Positions 42,394-51,217 of a stretch of 64,000 nucleotides of DNA are shown piece by piece. Position numbers and translations under genes: made by a program. Position 1 is the first letter of the stretch. Each line of letters starts with the position of its first letter. The notes below the pieces were generated by a model. The model was not told where the DNA came from. It saw only the letters and a program-made list of their open reading frames with translations, and ran no database searches. The stretch spans positions 1 through 64,000 of the forward strand of contig JAJEFJ010000073.1 of the NCBI GenBank assembly GCA_022820485.1. Direction: 5' to 3'. The stretch comes from Candidatus Latescibacterota bacterium (GTDB lineage: Bacteria > Latescibacterota > UBA2968 > UBA8231).

Positions 42394-43044
42394 TCAATCG
42401 TCCGCCCGTTCAGCGCGGATCAATGCCTTCATCTTCTCCAGGGGAATCGGGTCTTCACCAATGCCTTCGCTGGCATCGATCTCCAGGGCGCTATTGGGCA
42501 GATCGCGCACTAAACGCGCCGCCGTGCCCTCGCCCTCAACGCGGAACTTGCCCGCCCGGTGGTAGGCAATCTGATGCACCAACTCCTCGTCGGGACCGCG
42601 CTCCGGCGTCTCTTCCAGAAACACCAATACCTGCTCTTCGCTCGCCAGCGAAGGCGCGTCAGCATAGGTAGTAAACTTGGTGCCGTCCGGGTGCAAACCG
42701 CCCAACACGCGCACCGTTACCGTGCCGACCGAATCCCCGACAATGTGCTCGGTAGGCGTCAGATCGACATAGGTAAAGACGAAGGTGCCGGTAATCGGCT
42801 GACCTTCTTGGGTATGGACGACGTGGTTTTCAAGCACTCGGCGCATGGTACCGACTTGGCCGACGGTGATCCGGTCGGCGTGTTCGGTCAGCGACTCCAG
42901 CGTCGCAGTGTCGTCCTTGACGCCGACGTGGCCGACCGGGCCTTGGCCGGTGGCCTCGCCAAAGAAATCAGCATCGTCTTGGGAAACGCTCATCTCGGCC
43001 GCCATTAGCAAGACGACGACAGCCCCTATCACGCGGTAATACAT
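42394..43044 (-). CDS. Secreted protein of unknown function
   Basis: 216 residues with a signal peptide (MYYRVIGAVVVLLMAAEMSVSQ cut here near Ser-Val-Ser). The mature part has beta-rich stretches such as RITVGQVGTMRRVLENHVV and VGTVTVRVLGGLHPDG and ends in an acidic/basic segment MKALIRAERADD. I do not recognise the family. It has no sorting tail, unlike the next four genes. AAGGAGGTG lies 6 bases before the ATG. As first gene of the operon it may act with the metalloprotease that follows 45 bases later. Confidence 0.7.
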   Translation of the reverse strand: MYYRVIGAVVVLLMAAEMSVSQDDADFFGEATGQGPVGHVGVKDDTATLESLTEHADRITVGQVGTMRRVLENHVVHTQEGQPITGTFVFTYVDLTPTEHIVGDSVGTVTVRVLGGLHPDGTKFTTYADAPSLASEEQVLVFLEETPERGPDEELVHQIAYHRAGKFRVEGEGTAARLVRDLPNSALEIDASEGIGEDPIPLEKMKALIRAERADD

Positions 43045-43328
43045 AGTACACCTCCTTGTTGGACCGCCGCCCTGCAGAAGCATCCTCTGTGGATTCCTCG
43101 GCGGCAGTCGGTAAAAAACAACCTTAAAAAGAAAAACGTGTGAGACACCCTTTAGGTTCCGCCGCGAATATCGAAAGCCACCCGCTCAGGTCGCACAGGG
43201 TCGGGGCACTCCACCGAACCGCTGGATACCTGTTTGTGCAGGCATGACCAGACTAAACGATTGTAAAATTGCATAACGTCAGTGAATAGGTTGCTAGACG
43301 GAATGCTTGGGGACGATATTGGGACGCT

Positions 43329-46300
43329 ATGGTTGCGCTGATTATCGCCTTTTTGGTCGCCTTTGTCAGCGGCCCGGTGGCGGCTTCTACAGGGCCGCGG
43401 GCTGTTGTGGAGCATTTGGCCTCGCTGGAATCGCGGGTGGCTGGGTATCCGGGGAGTGCCCAGGCGGCGGAGTACGTGGAGGAGCGATTGCAGGCGTTGG
43501 GGTTGGCGACGCGACGCGACTCCTTTGCCGTGGTGGTGCCGATGGACAAGGGTGGGCGGTTGGAATGGGAAGGTGAGTCGGTGCCTTTGCACACGGTGTG
43601 GCCGAATGGGGTGCGGACTTCGACTGTGCCACCGGAGGGGTTGCGGGCGTCGGCGATTTGGGGCGGCGATGGGGATTGGGGGGATTTCAATGGGCAGGAG
43701 GTGGCTGGGCGGGTGGTGGTGATGAATTTTGCCAGTGGGGACGCTTGGCTGAAGGCCGCGTCGTTGGGGGCGCGGGCGGTGGTGTTTGTGGCCGCGGATT
43801 CTTCTACTACGCAGCAGGCGCAAGGCAAGTACGTGCAAGCGCCGTTGGACGTGCCGCGTTTTTGGGTGGAGGGGGACGCTGGGCAAAGGCTGCGGCGGCG
43901 GTTGGTGGATGGCGAGGTGGAGGTGGGGCTGTGGGGGCGGATGGATTGGCAGGAGCGGATGGCGTACAACGTGCGGGCGGTAGTGCCGGGGAAGGATGCG
44001 GGGACCTTGCGGGATAAGACAGTGCTCGTCCATGCGTATTACGACGCGCCGTCGGTGGTGCCCGCGCGGGCACCGGGAGCAGAGGCGGCGGTGAGTGCAG
44101 CGGCGCTGTTGGAGGTGGCCGCGCGCTTGCGAGAGAACTCACCGGCGCACACGGTGGTACTCGCCGCGCTGAGTGCCCACTTCCAAGGGCGGCAGGGCAT
44201 GGTCGCCTTCCTCGACAGGCACGCTCGCCGCCAAGAGCACTACGCGGCCCGGCTCGCTGAGCCGCTGGATATTGCCCTGTTCATTGGCCTCGATTTGTCC
44301 AGCCACGGCGAGCGGGTGGTGCTGTGGAACAACACGGATAGCTACGCGCTCAAGCGGTTTTTCGTGCCCTTTGGCCGTCGTTTTACCGAGTACGCGGAGG
44401 CACTGGGCCGCGCCGAGGCAGTGGCCAATGGCATCAGCCCAATTCGGGGGATGGATTGGGACAGCTACATGCCTGGGGGGTTGGCCGCCGATGGGGAACT
44501 GGCGCTCGAGGCAGGATTCCCGTCGCTGACGCTGGCCACCGTAGGCGACGCCCGCTTTGCGCTGGACTTGCCACGGGATACGAGCGAGGGCGTGGCGTGG
44601 GATCACGTGGAAGGGCAGGCGGCGTTGGTGGCCGATTTACTGGCTCATGCGTTGGCCGATACGGCGCTGTTGGTTGGGGGGGAGCGGCTCGAAGAGGCGT
44701 TGAAAGATCGGCTGCGGGATTTGCGGGTCAAAGCGCGGACGTTTCCCCGGCGCAGTCAGGTGCCGGACCGGCCGGTAGCCGGGGCGCTGGTGGCGGTACA
44801 GGTAGAGCAAGAAGAGCGCAAAGGGGTGCGCGACACGCGCTACTTTCTCACGGATGCAACCGGGCTAGCGCGGGTACCCGCGCTGGTACAGGGGACGTAT
44901 CCGCTGACTGTGGCGGCGCTGGACGCCGAGCGGGGGACGCTTACTCACGTAGCGGACTTGAGTAAGCGCGCGCAAGCGCACCACGGGAAACCGCGGGCGG
45001 ATGGCCGCTTGGCCAAGAATGTGAGCTGGCTGCAAAACGAGCAGATCGCCGTGCTATTTCCCGGAGTGGGTCGGCCCCTGTACGGCTTGGTCGAGCCGCG
45101 CCTTTTGCGCGCGTTGAACGAAGTCAAGGTGCTGTCGGCGGCCGGGAGCGAGCCGAGCCAGTACGGGTACGCGCTGGGTAAAAGCAGCATCGGCTCGGTG
45201 GGGGTGATCTACGGACCAGCCGATGCCGCGGCCGGAGATCGCGTCAAAGTGATTTTGGACGGCCAGTTTTTGCTGCTCAACAGCGAGGGCAGCCAAAGCG
45301 AAGCCGAGGCTCGGGGCGAGGGGTTTTTGCTGACCGAGGAGGGATTTGGCGGTGCGACGCTGCAGGCGGCGCGGGACCTGTGGAACTTGGATGCGGCGCG
45401 GTTGGGGATACTCAAGGAGCACGGCATTGAAAATCAGCGGTTGACGCGCCTCCACGCGCAGGCGGCAACGGCCATAGCCGAGGCGGAAGTAGCGGCTGAG
45501 CAGCTAAAGTGGGATGAGTACGTGGCGTGGAGCCGCAAGGCGCTGGGCTTGGAGACGCGGGCCTATCCAGAGGTCTTGGCGACGCTCAACGACGTCCTCG
45601 AAGGGGTGATCTTCTTTATGGCGCTGTTGTTGCCGGCGGCCTTTTTCGGGGAGCGGCTGTTGTTTGCCGCGGCCGATATTCGCCGGCAGCTCGCTGGCTT
45701 TGGGCTGTTATTGCTGGCGATTTGGCTGATTTTGGCGCAGGTGCATCCAGCCTTTGAGTTGGCCGAGCCGCTGGTGGTGCTGTTGGCGTTTGCCATCATG
45801 GCAATGGCAGCCTTCGTGCTCTTTATGCTGGTAAGCCGGTTCAATCGCGTCATGGCCCAGCACCAGAGCCAACAGATGCGGGTCCACACCCAAGACCTGA
45901 GCCGCTTGAGCGCGAGTTATGCAGCCTTCATGTTGGGGATTTCCAATATGCGGCGGCGGCCCCTGCGCACCGGCCTGACGCTGGCGACGCTGACGCTTTT
46001 GACGTTTACCTTGCTCTCTTTTACCTCGTTTGAACAGCAGATCCGCTACGCGAGTTTCCGGCTGCCCCACGCCGGAGCGTACCCCGGAATCCTCATCCGC
46101 GACCGCGGCTGGGAGCGCCTGACGCCGGAGGCGCTTGACTACGCTGAGTCGCACTTTGGCGGCAGTGGCTGGATGGGGCGGCGCGGTTGGTTCGCGGCCG
46201 AAGGCGGCAAGGGAGGCTGGGTCGCGGTGGCGGCAGCAGGGAACGCAGTGCGGGCCACGGGTTTGTTGGGCCTGACGCCGGAGGAGGCGCAGATCACCGA

Positions 46301-49300
46301 GGTGGATAAGAGCTTGGTGGCTGGATCGTTTTTTGTCACAGATGACGAGGCCACCTGCATCCTGCCATTGGACATGGCTGAGGCGTTGGGCGTTGGAGTT
46401 GGGGACCAGGTCGAGGTGTTCGGGCGCGCGCTGGCGGTGCGCGGGATTGCCGACCCGGAGCGGTTGGGTGAACTGCGCGACCTCGACGCCGAGAGCCTGA
46501 TGCCGGCCGATTTTGTCCTGTCGAGCGCAGAGATGCTTCAGCTAGGGACGGCGCAGGATGTGGATATTGCCGGCGAGGAGGATCTACGCGAACTGCGGCC
46601 CTTCATCCACCTAAAGCCGCAGCACGTGGTCCTCGTGCCCTATCAGACGCTGGCCGAGGCCGGGGGCAGCTTGCGCTCGGTGGCCGTGCGCTTTCCGGGG
46701 GCGACCGATGGGCAGGCGCTGGTTGAGGATTATCTGACGCGGGTGGCGGCCACTTTGTTCGTCGGCTCGCCGGATGGGAGGGTGACAGCCCTGAGTTCGG
46801 TGGGGCTGACGGCTGTGCAGGGGCTGGGGGCGCTGGCGATTCCCGCGCTGGTGGCCGCGCTCATTGTGCTCAATGCGATGCTGGGGGCGGTGTACGAACG
46901 CCTGCGCGAGATCGGCATCTACTCCTCGGTGGGGCTGGCTCCCTTGCACATCGCGCTGCTGTTTGTGGCCGAAGCCTGTGTCTATGCGGTGCTGGGGACG
47001 ACGCTGGGCTATTTGCTGGGTCAAGGGTTGGGGAAGGTGTTGTTGGGGCTGGGGCTGTTGCAGGGCATTACCTTGAACTACTCGTCGCTGGCGGCGATTG
47101 GGGCCGCGCTGGCGGTAATGGGGGTGGTGTTGCTATCGACGATCTATCCGGCGCGGGTGGCGGCGCGGCAGGCGGTGCCAGACGTGGTGCGGCGCTGGCG
47201 GCCGGACCCGCCCAGCGGCGACGAGTGGCTGTTTGAGTTCCCCTTCATGCTCGGCGAGGGAGAAGTCGAAGGGGTGTGCGGCTTTTTGGCCAACTACTTT
47301 GGGGCCTTTGGCCGAGCGACGCTGGGGGATTTTTACGTCGAGGATATGCAGGTGGCGCAGGCCGATGGCTATCGCCTCTCATTTGCGCTGTGGCTGGCTC
47401 CGTTTGACTTGGGGGTGAGTCAAGAGGTGGTCGTGGAGTTCGTGGCGACTGGGGAGCGCGCGCGGGCGATGGAAGTCCGGCTGCGCCGGCTAAGCGGCGA
47501 GCGCCACTACTGGCAGCGGCTCAACCTGCGGCTGGTGGAGGCCCTGCGCAAGCAGATGTTGATTTGGTACGCGCTGCGGGAGGCCGAGCGCGTCCAGCAC
47601 GTGGAGTCGGCGCGGACGCTGGCGGCCGAGCAGGCCGAGGAGCGAGTAGAAGAACAGGCGGCGGTGGAACAGACGACGTCTTTTACTTGGCGGGGGTTTG
47701 CGGTGGGGGCGCTGTTGGCCTTGTGCATCGGCGTGGGGGCACCCTACGCGATAATTATGCTGCAAGGATCGTTCATGGCGCTCAACAGCTCGTCGCCCGG
47801 GGCGATCTTTCTGTTTTTCGTCTTAGTGGTGGTGGTCAATACCCTGCTGCGGGCGCTGGGCCGCGGCCTCGCCTTGGGGCGGGCCGATTTAGTGCTCATT
47901 TACGCGATGATGCTGTTGGCGTCGGCCGTGCCAACGCAGGCGTTTGTCGGCTACCTGATTCCGATCATCAGCGGGCTGTACTACTACGCGACCCCGGAAA
48001 ACAACTGGGGCGAGATTTTCTTTCCGCACGTGACGCCGTGGCTAGCTCCGCAGGACCGACAGGCGATTGTCGCTTTGCACGAGGGGCTGCCGCCCGGCGA
48101 GAGCATTCCGTGGGCGGCTTGGAGCGAGACCCTGAGCTATTGGTACGTGTTCTTTTTGGTGCTGAGCTTTATGATGCTCTGCATGAGTTCCATCCTGCAC
48201 CGGCAGTGGTCGCAGCACGAGCGGCTGGCCTATCCCATGGTGCAACTGCCGCTCAAGATGGTGGAAGAGGGCCGACCGGGGTTTAAGCTGGGGCCGCTTT
48301 TTAAGCAGCGGCTGTTGTGGATCGGCTTTGCGGTGCCGTTTGTCCTGCTGTCATTCAAGGGACTGCACTACTACTTTCCGGCCGTGCCGCTGCCGATCCA
48401 GTCGGCTGGGCAACTGCCGTGGATCGGCACTAAGCTGAATTCGCATTGGGTGTATGCGTGGATCGGCTTTTTCTATTTGGTCAACTTAGACATTTCCTTT
48501 TCCATTTGGTTTTTCTACCTCTTCAACAAGGCGCAAGAGGGGATTTTCTCCTCGTTGGGCATTGCCAGCACCGAAAAGCTCAGTCTCTACTCCTACTCGC
48601 AGACCGCGGATCTGACGCACGAGGTGATGGGGGCCTGTTTGATTTTCGTCGCCTACACCTTGTGGATGGGGCGGCGGCACTTGGGGGCGGTGTGGCGCAA
48701 GGCGTGGCGCGGCGATCCGACGGTGGATGATGCGGGAGAAATGCTCTCCTATCGGGTGGCGGTTTTTGGCTTTTTGGCCAGCCTGCTTTTCGTGGGCGTG
48801 TGGCTGTGGGCGTCTGGGGTGCCGTTGGCGATTTTGCCGCTGTTTTTGCTGGTGTGCTTGATTTTCTACGTGTTCGTCACGCGGGCAGTGGCCACGGCCG
48901 GGTTGGCGACGGCGCGCTCGCCGATGGTGGCGGCGTTTTTCGTCATCTCCGCGGTTGGCGCACCGGTGATTGGGGCCAAGGGGCTGACGGCCCTGACCTT
49001 TACGTACGTCTGGCAGTCTGAGATGCGGCTCTTTCCGATGATTGCCGCGGCCAATTCGCTCAAGCTGGCCGAGGCGGTGGTTGGTTCTAAGAGGCGGCTG
49101 TTTTGGGGGATGGCGTTGGCGTTGGTGGTGAGTTTGGCCGGGGCGACGTGGATTATTTTTCAGGTGTGTTACGAGCACGGTGGAATCAATTTGCATCCGT
49201 TCTTTATGACCCGTCAGGCCAATCGCACGTTTACCGATATGGCGCGGCCGATCGTCGATCCGCTGCCAGCCGATATGCGCGGTTGGTTGTTCACCGGCAT

Positions 49301-49595
49301 CGGTGGTCTCGTCGAGGCCGTGCTGTTGTGGGGACATCATCGGTTTTACTGGTGGCCGTTGCACCCGCTGGGATTTATCGTCAGCGTCGGCTGGCTGGCC
49401 AATCAGGTGTGGTTTTCGGTACTCATCGCGTGGGCACTCAAGCTGGGCATCGTCAAGTGGGGTGGGATGCCATTCTACGAGCGGGCTAAGCCGTTTTTCC
49501 TAGGGCTGATCTTGGGCGAGGCGACTGCGGCCGGATTGTGGTTGTGTATTGACGGCGTGTTGGGCGAGACCGGGCATTTTCTATCGTATATGTGA
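43329..49595 (+). CDS. Giant fusion: M28-like peptidase, FtsX-type permease and DUF6785-type membrane domain
   Basis: A single 2088-codon frame. Residues 1-19 are a signal sequence. About 20-450 are an M28 peptidase/PA-like domain whose metal and catalytic positions are changed (HAYYDAPS near 233; GAEAAVSA where GADD is expected; LSAHFQG near 281 where the EE pair should be). About 450-750 are beta and helical linkers, 757-870 membrane segments, 873-1165 a MacB/FtsX-like start (MRRRPLRTGLTLATL) and extracytoplasmic domain, 1167-1290 the FtsX core (YERLREIGIYSSVGL). About 1290-1445 are soluble, with a charged AAEQAEERVEEQ linker. From 1446 a DUF6785/6784-like polytopic domain follows (YYYATPENNWGEIFFPH, QHERLAYPMVQLPLKM). 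No ABC ATPase is adjacent. Codon 1446 is GTG and could be an internal start. Function unknown; transport across the inner membrane is the likely theme. Confidence 0.8.
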   Translation: MVALIIAFLVAFVSGPVAASTGPRAVVEHLASLESRVAGYPGSAQAAEYVEERLQALGLATRRDSFAVVVPMDKGGRLEWEGESVPLHTVWPNGVRTSTVPPEGLRASAIWGGDGDWGDFNGQEVAGRVVVMNFASGDAWLKAASLGARAVVFVAADSSTTQQAQGKYVQAPLDVPRFWVEGDAGQRLRRRLVDGEVEVGLWGRMDWQERMAYNVRAVVPGKDAGTLRDKTVLVHAYYDAPSVVPARAPGAEAAVSAAALLEVAARLRENSPAHTVVLAALSAHFQGRQGMVAFLDRHARRQEHYAARLAEPLDIALFIGLDLSSHGERVVLWNNTDSYALKRFFVPFGRRFTEYAEALGRAEAVANGISPIRGMDWDSYMPGGLAADGELALEAGFPSLTLATVGDARFALDLPRDTSEGVAWDHVEGQAALVADLLAHALADTALLVGGERLEEALKDRLRDLRVKARTFPRRSQVPDRPVAGALVAVQVEQEERKGVRDTRYFLTDATGLARVPALVQGTYPLTVAALDAERGTLTHVADLSKRAQAHHGKPRADGRLAKNVSWLQNEQIAVLFPGVGRPLYGLVEPRLLRALNEVKVLSAAGSEPSQYGYALGKSSIGSVGVIYGPADAAAGDRVKVILDGQFLLLNSEGSQSEAEARGEGFLLTEEGFGGATLQAARDLWNLDAARLGILKEHGIENQRLTRLHAQAATAIAEAEVAAEQLKWDEYVAWSRKALGLETRAYPEVLATLNDVLEGVIFFMALLLPAAFFGERLLFAAADIRRQLAGFGLLLLAIWLILAQVHPAFELAEPLVVLLAFAIMAMAAFVLFMLVSRFNRVMAQHQSQQMRVHTQDLSRLSASYAAFMLGISNMRRRPLRTGLTLATLTLLTFTLLSFTSFEQQIRYASFRLPHAGAYPGILIRDRGWERLTPEALDYAESHFGGSGWMGRRGWFAAEGGKGGWVAVAAAGNAVRATGLLGLTPEEAQITEVDKSLVAGSFFVTDDEATCILPLDMAEALGVGVGDQVEVFGRALAVRGIADPERLGELRDLDAESLMPADFVLSSAEMLQLGTAQDVDIAGEEDLRELRPFIHLKPQHVVLVPYQTLAEAGGSLRSVAVRFPGATDGQALVEDYLTRVAATLFVGSPDGRVTALSSVGLTAVQGLGALAIPALVAALIVLNAMLGAVYERLREIGIYSSVGLAPLHIALLFVAEACVYAVLGTTLGYLLGQGLGKVLLGLGLLQGITLNYSSLAAIGAALAVMGVVLLSTIYPARVAARQAVPDVVRRWRPDPPSGDEWLFEFPFMLGEGEVEGVCGFLANYFGAFGRATLGDFYVEDMQVAQADGYRLSFALWLAPFDLGVSQEVVVEFVATGERARAMEVRLRRLSGERHYWQRLNLRLVEALRKQMLIWYALREAERVQHVESARTLAAEQAEERVEEQAAVEQTTSFTWRGFAVGALLALCIGVGAPYAIIMLQGSFMALNSSSPGAIFLFFVLVVVVNTLLRALGRGLALGRADLVLIYAMMLLASAVPTQAFVGYLIPIISGLYYYATPENNWGEIFFPHVTPWLAPQDRQAIVALHEGLPPGESIPWAAWSETLSYWYVFFLVLSFMMLCMSSILHRQWSQHERLAYPMVQLPLKMVEEGRPGFKLGPLFKQRLLWIGFAVPFVLLSFKGLHYYFPAVPLPIQSAGQLPWIGTKLNSHWVYAWIGFFYLVNLDISFSIWFFYLFNKAQEGIFSSLGIASTEKLSLYSYSQTADLTHEVMGACLIFVAYTLWMGRRHLGAVWRKAWRGDPTVDDAGEMLSYRVAVFGFLASLLFVGVWLWASGVPLAILPLFLLVCLIFYVFVTRAVATAGLATARSPMVAAFFVISAVGAPVIGAKGLTALTFTYVWQSEMRLFPMIAAANSLKLAEAVVGSKRRLFWGMALALVVSLAGATWIIFQVCYEHGGINLHPFFMTRQANRTFTDMARPIVDPLPADMRGWLFTGIGGLVEAVLLWGHHRFYWWPLHPLGFIVSVGWLANQVWFSVLIAWALKLGIVKWGGMPFYERAKPFFLGLILGEATAAGLWLCIDGVLGETGHFLSYM

Positions 49596-49605
49596 GGCAA
49601 GCCCC

Positions 49606-51060
49606 TCAACAGCGCACCACATCCTCGGCGTCTTCGACAGGCAGGGTATCTTCGTGCAGGGGCTGCACCGCCTGTCCCCACGCCGCCAGCACTTGTGCAT
49701 CCCGAGTCTGTTCCGCGCTGCGTTGCGCTACCTGCTCTGGATCCCAATCGGCGTAGAGTTGGTCGAGCAGATGTTGCCGTAGGTCAGCGTAGGCATCTGC
49801 GCGGCCCAAGTCGTTCCATTCCCCCGGATCGTCCACCAGATTGAACAACGCTGGAGGGGTGTCGTCGTGGTATTTGTAGAGCTTCCACGGTCCCTGTCGG
49901 ATCATGCGCGAAGGAGCATCGCCGCGCGAAGGGCCTAGTTCGCTGGAGGTGGTATCGGGGCGGGCGTCATCTGCGTGGCCCTGTAGTTCGCGCCACAGGG
50001 AATGACCGTCGGTTGAGGGTAGAGGCTCGCCGCCAGCCACTTCTACGGCGGTGGGTGCCCAATCGAGCAAATTGCACAGCACCGGGTTTTCCACGCCCGC
50101 TGGTATCACGCCGGGCAAACGAGCGATGAGGGGGACGCCGACCGAGCCTTCGTAGTAGTTGCTCTTCCACCAGCAGCCGTGCTCGCCGGCCATTTCGCCA
50201 TGGTCGCTGGCGTAGATCACCAACGTAGTGTCGCGCAAGCCGGTCTCGTCGAGTTTGTCGAGGAGCTGGCCGACTTTGCGGTCGAAGTATTCGCACAGGC
50301 CGAAATAGGCCGCCCGCGCCACGCGGATGCGCTCTGCGGGCAGCGGCTCGTCAAGGAGGCGGCGCTTTTTGAAATTGGTCACTGCCGCTGGTTCTCCGGT
50401 CGGGTCGGGTTGCGGCACATCGACGCGGTCGTAGTAGTAATCGTAGAGAGCCTTGGGGGCGAAGAACGGGCAGTGCGGCAACACAAAGCCGGCTACTGCG
50501 GCAAAGGGTCGGTCGTGCGTTTGTGCCTTTTCCGCCAAATAGGCGCAAGCTGCCTCGGCAACGCGGTCGTCAAAGGATTGGTACGTGGTGCGGCCGTACC
50601 CGGCTATTTCGACGCATTCGCGAGTCTGACCCGAGGTGCTGGCGGGAATGTTTTTGAACATGGGGCCGCCCTGTCGGGCCGCACCCGGATGCAGGGCGCT
50701 GTACTCGCCAATGGGCCGATGCTCAAAGCCGTGGCGCTGGTCGGGGCCGACAAAGTGCATGCGGCCAATCAGCGTGGTCTCGTATCCGGCCGCCCCTAGG
50801 GTGTGGGCCCAAGTCGGCAGCGCCGAGTTGAGGATGTGGTCGTTGCCCCAGACTTGATTGGCGCTGGGCCGCCGACCAGTCATAAAGGCCATGCGCGCTG
50901 GCACGCACAAAGGCGAGGGGGTGTACGCGTTGGCAAAGCGCATGCCCTCGCTGGCCAAGCGGTCGAGGTGCGGGGTGCGCACCAGCGGGTCGCCGTAGCA
51001 GCCAAGGTGGAACTTGCTGTGTTGGTCGGAGAGGATGAAGAGGATATTGGGACGGTTCAT
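49606..51060 (-). CDS. Type I sulfatase (Cys-type)
   Basis: Formylglycine-dependent sulfatase of 484 residues. The signature PLCVPAR gives Cys52 for formylglycine; NILFILSDQHS holds metal Asp12, and ASDHGEMAGEHGCWWKS is the second metal/sulfate block. No signal peptide is seen, so it may act in the cytoplasm on imported sulfated sugars or esters, or use another export route. The anaerobic or oxygen-dependent maturase is not in this window. It is convergent with the giant fusion gene, 10 bases apart. Confidence 0.93.
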   Translation of the reverse strand: MNRPNILFILSDQHSKFHLGCYGDPLVRTPHLDRLASEGMRFANAYTPSPLCVPARMAFMTGRRPSANQVWGNDHILNSALPTWAHTLGAAGYETTLIGRMHFVGPDQRHGFEHRPIGEYSALHPGAARQGGPMFKNIPASTSGQTRECVEIAGYGRTTYQSFDDRVAEAACAYLAEKAQTHDRPFAAVAGFVLPHCPFFAPKALYDYYYDRVDVPQPDPTGEPAAVTNFKKRRLLDEPLPAERIRVARAAYFGLCEYFDRKVGQLLDKLDETGLRDTTLVIYASDHGEMAGEHGCWWKSNYYEGSVGVPLIARLPGVIPAGVENPVLCNLLDWAPTAVEVAGGEPLPSTDGHSLWRELQGHADDARPDTTSSELGPSRGDAPSRMIRQGPWKLYKYHDDTPPALFNLVDDPGEWNDLGRADAYADLRQHLLDQLYADWDPEQVAQRSAEQTRDAQVLAAWGQAVQPLHEDTLPVEDAEDVVRC

Positions 51061-51217
51061 GGATGGTACCTACTGTCACTTCAGTTCGTTCATCTGAAAC
51101 AAGGGTGTGGAATTTAGTGAAGAATGTGAGGAAGTGCATTTCTACGGTTCTTCGACGTGGCTGCGGATAACTGCCGACCGATTGGCTCTATTTGTAGGGG
51201 GGACTTATTTTTTTGCA

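Noticed and set aside
43152-44033. A 293-codon minus-strand frame over the start of the giant fusion gene
   Set aside because: It is Pro/His/Arg-rich low-complexity shadow translation; the plus-strand frame has clear domain structure.
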